Source: Alkalihalobacillus sp. LMS6 (GTDB lineage Bacteria; Bacillota; Bacilli; Bacillales; Bacillaceae_D). Taken from it: 64,000 bases of DNA. The stretch's first letter is position 1. Each line of letters begins with the position of its first letter. The DNA lies in contig NZ_CP093302.1 of assembly GCF_024362765.1 (NCBI RefSeq), positions 2,913,564-2,977,563 on the forward strand, given 5' to 3'. Below, piece by piece: positions 58,565 through 64,000 of the stretch. The translations under genes and the position numbers were made by a program. Below the pieces are notes generated by a model. The model had not been told where the DNA came from and ran no database searches. It worked only from the letters and a program-made list of their open reading frames with translations.

Positions 58565-58987
58565 TTAACAGTTATTTTGTAAAGTATGGTTTAACGGTTT
58601 ATTACGTATACGTTCACCACTAAGCTGTTGTTGACTATGCTTTTGTTGTTCGTATTCACTTAATTCCTTTTTTAATTCACTTAAACATGTATGACAAAAG
58701 CGCTCTTCTTGCGTTAGTTCGTTACAACGTTCGCAGTAATGCTCTAAATTAGGAAATCTTGATAATTTTAATCTGCCGGAGCGAATCAGCGATTGCAAAA
58801 ATTTAAATGGAATCTTTGTTTTCTCCATGAGCAGGTGTTGCGTAAATCGTTGATCCTCGTGCTGCCTCAAATAATCACTAATGACTTGTAACCACTGCTC
58901 TTCTTCCGACTGACACTCTACACAAATTGTTTGATTAACTTTAACAAAGAGTGCTCCACAATTCATACAATTTGCTAGTTCGCTCAC
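58565..58987 (-). CDS. yvyF: YvyF, flagellar-operon zinc-ribbon protein
   Basis: A 140-residue protein with two Cys pairs at the N-terminus (CMNCGALFV and CVECQ, residues 7-25) and two more near residues 86-102 (CERCN, CHTC), so probably two zinc ribbons; a helical middle (FLQSLIRSGRLKLSRFPNLE) resembles a MerR-like helix-turn-helix. It matches the TIGR03826/YvyF type found before flgM in Bacilli; function is not settled. GTG start at 58985-58987 with AGGGGA. Confidence 0.85.
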   Translation of the reverse strand: MSELANCMNCGALFVKVNQTICVECQSEEEQWLQVISDYLRQHEDQRFTQHLLMEKTKIPFKFLQSLIRSGRLKLSRFPNLEHYCERCNELTQEERFCHTCLSELKKELSEYEQQKHSQQQLSGERIRNKPLNHTLQNNC

Positions 58988-59001
58988 ACTAATCCCCTAC
59001 C

Positions 59002-59709
59002 TTAAATCGCTCTAGCAACTGTTAAGGAGGAAACGGACTCAGCACCTGATTCGAGCAGGGCTTTTGCCGCCATCCGTACAGTTACTCCTGTAGTATATAT
59101 ATCGTCTATAATTAAATATTTTTTACCTTTAATATACGACTTTTCTTCTAGAATAGGTGAAAAAGGATTGTGTTGGTATAAATTGATTCTCTCATACCGG
59201 GTCTTTTTACTCTGTTTTCTGTTATCGTCTGTTGAAATCCTCATTAAACAGTGGTGTATTTGTCCTCTTTTTAAAAGTTCATCTGCTTGGTTAAATCCCC
59301 TCTCTTTCATTCTTAAAGGCGAAAGAGGAACCGTCGTAACAACGAATTGTTGATCGTGTTCGCTAATAATCTTCAGCAATGACTCTGTGAAAATATGCCC
59401 AATTGCTACGTCACCTCTAAATTTATATGTCGAAAGCAATGTTTTCAAAAAATCATTGTACTCATAAAGGGATTGATTGCGTTGAAGAACATCCTGTCCG
59501 AGAAGTTTCCTCCACCAAATACAATCACGACACTCATCCTCTATAAATGAACCAAAGCGCGTTGGCTTCCCACACCTGATACACCCGTCCTGGCAAAGCA
59601 TTAATTGGCTTGAACACTTCATGCAAAGCGGTGACTGTTTTAAAGAAAATAGTGATTGAATCGATACTTCTTGAAAAAAAGGTGAATGACAGGATAAACA
59701 GGTACTCAT
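59002..59709 (-). CDS. comFC: ComFC, late competence phosphoribosyltransferase-like protein
   Basis: Required in B. subtilis for full DNA uptake, together with ComFA. The 235-residue protein has an N-terminal zinc ribbon (CLSCH, CMKCSSQ, CIRCGKP, CRDC) and a type I phosphoribosyltransferase domain with the PRPP loop YLIIDDIYTTGVTVRMAAKA near residue 200. It overlaps the comFA stop by four bases. comFB, which lies between the two in B. subtilis, is absent, as in many relatives. Confidence 0.93.
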   Translation of the reverse strand: MSTCLSCHSPFFQEVSIQSLFSLKQSPLCMKCSSQLMLCQDGCIRCGKPTRFGSFIEDECRDCIWWRKLLGQDVLQRNQSLYEYNDFLKTLLSTYKFRGDVAIGHIFTESLLKIISEHDQQFVVTTVPLSPLRMKERGFNQADELLKRGQIHHCLMRISTDDNRKQSKKTRYERINLYQHNPFSPILEEKSYIKGKKYLIIDDIYTTGVTVRMAAKALLESGAESVSSLTVARAI

Positions 59710-61064
59710 TTCTTCCCCTCATTGTTCATTTGTAGAATGTGGCGCTTCGCTTTCATCATTGAATGCGTCACGCCATAGTGCCAATAAACCACATCGCCAT
59801 CGGGAAAAGCTTGTTTTCTACCCACTCTCCCTGCAATTTGAACGAGACACGCTTCATCAAAAATCGGTTGTTCCGCACCTATAACAGCTACTTGTAAATT
59901 TTCCACTGTCACGCCTCTTTCTAAAATGGTTGTCGTTAAAAGCAAGTTTGTCTTTCCTTCGCGAAATGCTTGAACATGCTTATGACGTTCAGGGGCTTCT
60001 GCATAAACAAACTCATGTTTAATACGAAGACTATGGAGGATGGAAGAGCATTTCTTTAACATCTCAATTGATGGGAAAAATAGTAATAAAGGTTTATCGT
60101 CATGCTTCATGAGCCATTGATGGACAATAGGAGGAAGACTACCTTTATTGAATCGGCGCTGCCAATTGCCAATCCATTGAAAACGCGGTTGAGGAATTGG
60201 TTTCCCATGAAATCGAACGGGAATCTTTGTCACTATTATAGAAGGAGTATTTAACATTCGTTTTGACGGTGTAGCACTTAAGAAGATTGTGGTTGCATGA
60301 GGTTTTTTAGCACGAGAACTTGCATAATGTAGGGAGCGGTCATACGTATAGGGGAATGCATCCACTTCATCAATAATAAGCACATCAAAAGCGTGATGAT
60401 AGCGAAGCAATTGGTGGGTGGTTGCGATAACGAGTTGAGCAAGGGGGTTCTTTTGACGACTTCCTGCATAGAGGCTGGATTGCTTAATCGATGGAAACGC
60501 ATCCTTTAAGCGTGGGCTTAATTCTTTCACCACATCGGTTCGCGGTGTCGCGATTCCAATGCGCATCCCGAGTTGCAGGCTTTTTTCAATCATTGGGAAT
60601 AGAATTTCCGTTTTTCCAGCACCACATACAGCCCAAACTAAATGGGTTTGATTTTGCTGTTCAACAGCTTTTATAAGCTGAATGCTTGCTTGTTCTTGGT
60701 GAAAAGAAAGTACTCCTTCCCAACGACAGCTATTTTCTTGCGGCTTGTAACGTAACTGTGTAGCGCTACAAGTAAGAAGCTGTGTACAGGAAGAAGCTTT
60801 TCCCATCTCAATACAATGTCGACAATAGGTACAAAGCGAATGGCAATGATAACAATAGTGCGCGTAAAAAAGGGTTTGTTTCTCATTTCCGCACCGTTTA
60901 CATGTCCATTGACCATTTTCTTGCACTAATGTTGGTTCTGACTGAATGACTTCTTTTTCAATTGCTTGAATGAGTAATTCATTCGAAAATGGCCATTCGC
61001 TCGATAACATACATCGATCGTACAAAAACAGTCTAATCTTTTGAACGTCATCGCTTGTCAACAC
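59706..61064 (-). CDS. comFA: ComFA, DNA-uptake helicase/translocase
   Basis: DEAD-box-like ATPase that drives single-stranded DNA into the cytoplasm in competent cells. The 452-residue protein has a zinc finger (CKRCGN ... CYHCHSLCTYCRHC, about residues 54-84), Walker A VWAVCGAGKTEILFP near 145-159, the DEVD box LIIDEVDAFPY, TIFLSATPSK and the C-terminal motif VQIAGRVGRKQAFPDGDV. GTG start at 61062-61064 behind GGAGGT. It may be expressed with degV upstream and with comFC and the flagellar genes downstream. Confidence 0.95.
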   Translation of the reverse strand: MLTSDDVQKIRLFLYDRCMLSSEWPFSNELLIQAIEKEVIQSEPTLVQENGQWTCKRCGNEKQTLFYAHYCYHCHSLCTYCRHCIEMGKASSCTQLLTCSATQLRYKPQENSCRWEGVLSFHQEQASIQLIKAVEQQNQTHLVWAVCGAGKTEILFPMIEKSLQLGMRIGIATPRTDVVKELSPRLKDAFPSIKQSSLYAGSRQKNPLAQLVIATTHQLLRYHHAFDVLIIDEVDAFPYTYDRSLHYASSRAKKPHATTIFLSATPSKRMLNTPSIIVTKIPVRFHGKPIPQPRFQWIGNWQRRFNKGSLPPIVHQWLMKHDDKPLLLFFPSIEMLKKCSSILHSLRIKHEFVYAEAPERHKHVQAFREGKTNLLLTTTILERGVTVENLQVAVIGAEQPIFDEACLVQIAGRVGRKQAFPDGDVVYWHYGVTHSMMKAKRHILQMNNEGKK

Positions 61065-61083
61065 TCTACCTCCTCGACATGGA

Positions 61084-61926
61084 TTAACACCAGCCGATAC
61101 CTAAACTACTTGGTCCAAGATGCGTACCAATTACTGGTCCAAAATAGCTTATTTCAATATCAGCATGAGGGTAAGCTGAGAGAATTTTTTCTTTTAACAT
61201 GTCTGCACCTTCAGGCCGATTCGCATGGATTACAGCGATCTCGCTTACGTTGCCTTTTTGTAAATCTGCAAAAAGCAAATCTAAAATGCGGTTTAAAGCC
61301 TTTTTTTCCGTACGGACTTTTTCAAAAGGCATAATTTGCCCATCTTCAAAATGCAAAATTGGTTTGATCTGTAATAAACTTCCAAATACAGCTTGAGCTC
61401 CACTCAATCGTCCGCCTCTTCGTAAATGATTTAAATCATGTACCATGAAGTAGGCACGTACTTGCTCTTGCTGCGTAGTTAAATACTGAATAATATCAGA
61501 GCCGCTGCTACCTTCTAGCGCTAATTTCGCAGCTGAACGTACGTAGAAACCTTGTGGAGAACAACTGATTTTGGAGTCAAAGCCATAGACGGTTAGGTTT
61601 TCTTTCATTTCACCAGCAGATAATGCCGTTTGCAAAGTACCACTTATCTTGGCAGAAAGATGTATGCAAACGACATCTGTGTACCCTTCTTGCTCAAGAC
61701 GATCAAAGAGCTCAACAAATTCTCCTATTGCCGGTTGTGACGTTGTTGGCAATGCCTCTTCTTCTCCCAGCTTTTGATAAAATTCTTCAGTAGTAAGGTC
61801 AATTCCTTCTCGAAATGAGCCATCTGAAAAATTTACGCTTAATGGAACCGTATGAATTTGAAGCGCTTCAATCGTCTCTTTTTGTAAATAGGCCGTCGTG
61901 TCCGTAATTACTGCGGTCTTTATCAT
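61084..61926 (-). CDS. DegV-family fatty-acid-binding protein
   Basis: DegV (FakB) proteins bind a fatty acid and present it to the kinase FakA for phosphorylation. The 280-residue protein has TAVITDTTAYLQKE at the start, TTSQPAIGEFVELFDRL near 60, CIHLSAKISGTLQTA near 92 and the C-terminal GPVIGTHLGPSSLGIG, all typical. It lies next to degSU as in B. subtilis. ATG start with GAGGAAC; own promoter likely. Confidence 0.93.
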   Translation of the reverse strand: MIKTAVITDTTAYLQKETIEALQIHTVPLSVNFSDGSFREGIDLTTEEFYQKLGEEEALPTTSQPAIGEFVELFDRLEQEGYTDVVCIHLSAKISGTLQTALSAGEMKENLTVYGFDSKISCSPQGFYVRSAAKLALEGSSGSDIIQYLTTQQEQVRAYFMVHDLNHLRRGGRLSGAQAVFGSLLQIKPILHFEDGQIMPFEKVRTEKKALNRILDLLFADLQKGNVSEIAVIHANRPEGADMLKEKILSAYPHADIEISYFGPVIGTHLGPSSLGIGWC

Positions 61927-61965
61927 ATTTGTTCCTCGCTTTTCTACAGTCAGTCACTCCACTTA

Positions 61966-61994
61966 AATTTAGCGGAAATAGATCTGATATTCAA
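61966..61994 (-). promoter_or_regulatory. Putative sigma-A promoter of degV (and perhaps comF)
   Basis: TTGAAT (61989-61994), 17-base spacer, TAAATT (61966-61971) on the minus strand. Confidence 0.6.
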
Positions 61995-62033
61995 GAAATA
62001 ACCGAAGAATTTCCCGAGAAATAATATCGTTTC

Positions 62034-62741
62034 TTAGCGAACAATGACGTATCCTTTTTTAATTGCTTCAACAACCGCTTGTGTTCGGTCATTTACATTC
62101 ATCTTCTGCAAAATATTACTTACATGGTTTTTTACCGTTTTTTCACTTATATACAAGGATTCGCCAATAGCACGGTTATTTTGACCGTCTGTCATGAGTT
62201 GAAGCACTTCACATTCACGTCTTGTCAAAATGTGCAATGGCTTACGATATTCGACTTCCCTATAGCCTACTGAATCTTGGTGCTTCTCATCCTGTTTGGC
62301 CAAACGACGGTATTCTTTAATTAAATTTGACGTTACTTTCGGGTGAATGTAAGCACCACCTGTCGCCACAACTTTGACAGCTTCTACAAGTGACTCTGCA
62401 TCCATTTCTTTTAACAGATAGCCGGATGCACCGGTGCGCAATACGTGCGACACGTAAGACTCATCGTCATGAATCGATAAGATCAGTACCTTTACTTTCG
62501 GAAACACTTTCACAAGCTCTTTCGTTGCTTCCACACCGTTAAGTTTGGGCATATTAATATCCATTAAAATCACATCTGGTCGATGGTTACGAACAAGATC
62601 AATGACCTGTGATCCATCTTCTCCATCCGCTACAACATTAAAATTTTGTTCCATTGATAAGATTCGTTTTACTCCTTCTCTAAACAATGGGTGATCATCT
62701 ATAATCACGATTCTTATTTCATCCGTTTCTTGTACTATCAT
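62034..62741 (-). CDS. degU: Response regulator DegU
   Basis: NarL/FixJ-type regulator of exoenzymes, motility, competence and biofilm genes. The 235-residue protein has a receiver domain with the acidic pocket [15 protein letters not shown] and phospho-acceptor Asp61 in [13 protein letters not shown], and a C-terminal LuxR-type HTH ([20 protein letters not shown], then [17 protein letters not shown]). ATG at 62739-62741 is preferred, as GAGGTGA is 5 bases upstream; a GTG three codons earlier lies inside that SD. It follows degS by about 30 bases. Confidence 0.97.
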   Translation of the reverse strand: MIVQETDEIRIVIIDDHPLFREGVKRILSMEQNFNVVADGEDGSQVIDLVRNHRPDVILMDINMPKLNGVEATKELVKVFPKVKVLILSIHDDESYVSHVLRTGASGYLLKEMDAESLVEAVKVVATGGAYIHPKVTSNLIKEYRRLAKQDEKHQDSVGYREVEYRKPLHILTRRECEVLQLMTDGQNNRAIGESLYISEKTVKNHVSNILQKMNVNDRTQAVVEAIKKGYVIVR

Positions 62742-62771
62742 TGGATTCACCTCTCGTAAACTACTACGTTA

Positions 62772-63902
62772 TTAGACTGTTGTTACAGGTAGTTGAATTA
62801 AAATATTTGTTCCCTGTTCTATTTCCGATTGAATCGTAATGGCGCCATTTAACATATTCACTCTTTCTTTCATGCCAATAATGCCAAACGAAGAGTCTTT
62901 TTTAGTCGAAGGGTTAAACCCAACGCCATCATCTTTTATGACCACCATTACGTTGTTTCGTTTCATTTCAATTTTCACTAGTACCTCAGTTGGGTTTGCA
63001 TGTTTAATCGCGTTTTGAACGGCTTCTTGAATAAGTCGAAAAACAGCTATCTCAAAGTGTTGTTCAAGTCGAGTTTCAATGCCTAAATGTTTAAAATGAA
63101 CCGTTAATCCATGTCGCTCTTCAATATTCTCTAAATATTTTCTAAGCGTCGGGATTAAGCCTAAATCCTCAAGCGCCATCGGACGTAAGTCATAAATAAT
63201 TCTTCTTACTTCAGCTAATGAAGATCGGACCATTTTTCGTAAACCGCGAATTTCTTTTAATGCTTCATGAATGCCCTTTTCTTGGTAGATTCGTTCGATT
63301 AATTCTGAATGTAGCATAACGTTCGCCATCATTTGCGCCGGTCCGTCATGAATTTCACGGGATAATCGACCTCTTTCTTCCTCCTGAGCTTCTATAATCT
63401 TCAACCCAAATGATTGCTTTTCCTTTGCATCTTCAATAATTTCTCCAACTTTTTTTAAATCGCTCGACAGAAAATCAAACACAACCGACATCTGGACAGA
63501 TAGCTGTTCCGCACGACTTATCGTATCTTGTAAATTCTTTAAGCGACGTTCAATGTCATCTCTTCTTGTTCGCAATAGCTTTTCTTCTTGTTGCAGAACG
63601 GCCATTTCGACTTGAAATTCACTAGCTTGCTCATACGCTACCCTCACTTCTTCGTTCGTGTAGCTTTGAAATTCTTTGCTTACTTTTGCTAAGCGATTTC
63701 TTGCATGCCTTGCATGTAAAGAGGACTTGTCCACTTTGTCAATGACTTCGACAACTTTCTGCTTTGTCTGCTCAAGCTCTTTGCTTAAATAGGCATGTTC
63801 ATTTCTAGATCGTTCGCCAATCTCAAAAATCTTTTCTCTACTTGTTGAAACTGTATCTATAGTCTGAGAAATAATCTGATTCAGAACTTTTACTTCTTCC
63901 AT
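62772..63902 (-). CDS. degS: Sensor histidine kinase DegS
   Basis: Cytoplasmic kinase partner of DegU. The 376-residue protein has no membrane segment; a long coiled-coil sensor (residues about 25-165) precedes the HisKA_3 dimerisation domain with His185 in GRLSREIHDGPAQMMANVML, and an HATPase_c domain with VIKDDGVGFNPST and FGIIGMKERVNML. Length and layout match B. subtilis DegS. Start is ATG at 63900-63902, about 8 bases after GTGGGG. Confidence 0.97.
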   Translation of the reverse strand: MEEVKVLNQIISQTIDTVSTSREKIFEIGERSRNEHAYLSKELEQTKQKVVEVIDKVDKSSLHARHARNRLAKVSKEFQSYTNEEVRVAYEQASEFQVEMAVLQQEEKLLRTRRDDIERRLKNLQDTISRAEQLSVQMSVVFDFLSSDLKKVGEIIEDAKEKQSFGLKIIEAQEEERGRLSREIHDGPAQMMANVMLHSELIERIYQEKGIHEALKEIRGLRKMVRSSLAEVRRIIYDLRPMALEDLGLIPTLRKYLENIEERHGLTVHFKHLGIETRLEQHFEIAVFRLIQEAVQNAIKHANPTEVLVKIEMKRNNVMVVIKDDGVGFNPSTKKDSSFGIIGMKERVNMLNGAITIQSEIEQGTNILIQLPVTTV

Positions 63903-63919
63903 TTCAAATCCCCACTTTT

Positions 63920-63949
63920 TTATTAAAACAATGGTGTAGGTTAGCTCAA
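63920..63949 (-). promoter_or_regulatory. Possible promoter of degSU
   Basis: TTGAGC (63944-63949), 18-base spacer, TAATAA (63920-63925) on the minus strand. A weak match; the real promoter could lie beyond the window. Confidence 0.3.
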
Positions 63950-64000
63950 GCCTTCCGCTTTTAAATTAAGCCACTTTCCGTTATTCTTATCTTACACTAT

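Overview
The window reads as a chromosomal segment of a motile, spore-former-type Bacillaceae member (Bacillus / Alkalihalobacillus / Shouchella group). The assignment rests on gene content and on gene order that closely parallels one arm of the Bacillus subtilis chromosome: secG, the cggR-gapA-pgk-tpiA-gpmI-eno operon, rpoN, clpP, the crh-whiA-glmR-rapZ cluster, trxB, his, lgt-hprK, uvrBA, minJ-ctpB, ftsEX, prfB-secA, hpf, the late flagellar genes, comF and degSU. Almost everything lies on the minus strand. Only phoA, clpP, a DMT transporter under an FMN riboswitch and one lipoprotein gene are on the plus strand. I see no rRNA, tRNA, CRISPR array, insertion sequence or prophage. Moderate GC, strong Shine-Dalgarno (SD) sequences and frequent GTG/TTG starts are as expected for this group.

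Layout: 1-2.7 kb holds a truncated esterase, a flavin-dependent oxidoreductase, secG, a pyridoxamine-oxidase-fold protein and ubiX. 2.9-4.3 kb is a lipoprotein alkaline phosphatase. 4.4-11.5 kb is the lower-glycolysis operon with its repressor CggR, a recognisable tandem CggR operator and a sigma-A promoter; cggR appears to start at an ATT codon. 11.5-13.1 kb is sigma-54 plus a glutaredoxin-like gene with a cre-like site. clpP carries a CtsR box laid over its promoter. 14.4-18.1 kb is nudix-rapZ-glmR-whiA-crh. trxB and a TPR gene follow. 20.5-27.0 kb is a compact hisZGDBHAFIE operon using the short HisG plus HisZ. 27.1-31.1 kb is hprK-lgt-yvoD-ppaX-yvoF. 31.2-32.8 kb is yvlBCD. 32.9-37.8 kb is uvrBA with a LexA-box promoter and an odd translation leader.

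38.0-39.3 kb carries an FMN riboswitch with its own terminator in front of an EamA/DMT permease, a likely flavin-related transporter. 39.3-46.9 kb is the division and envelope block minJ, ctp protease, M23 hydrolase and ftsXE, then cccB and prfB, the last with the classical programmed +1 frameshift. secA, hpf and a cold-shock gene lead to a 430-base intergenic stretch rich in inverted repeats and an unassigned lipoprotein. 51.9-58.6 kb is fliT-fliS-fliD-flaG-csrA-fliW-flgL-flgK-flgN-flgM, where the flagellin gene hag and yviE are absent from their usual places. The window ends with yvyF, comFC, comFA, degV and degU-degS.

Together the genes form several regulatory hubs. CggR, Crh and HPr kinase govern carbon flow. 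FliW-CsrA and FlgM govern flagellin and late flagellar expression. DegSU and ComF cover motility and competence. FtsEX with an M23 hydrolase and MinJ cover wall cleavage and division. Promoter, operator and start-site calls were made by reading the sequence, and family assignments come from recognised motifs and synteny; no database search was run.
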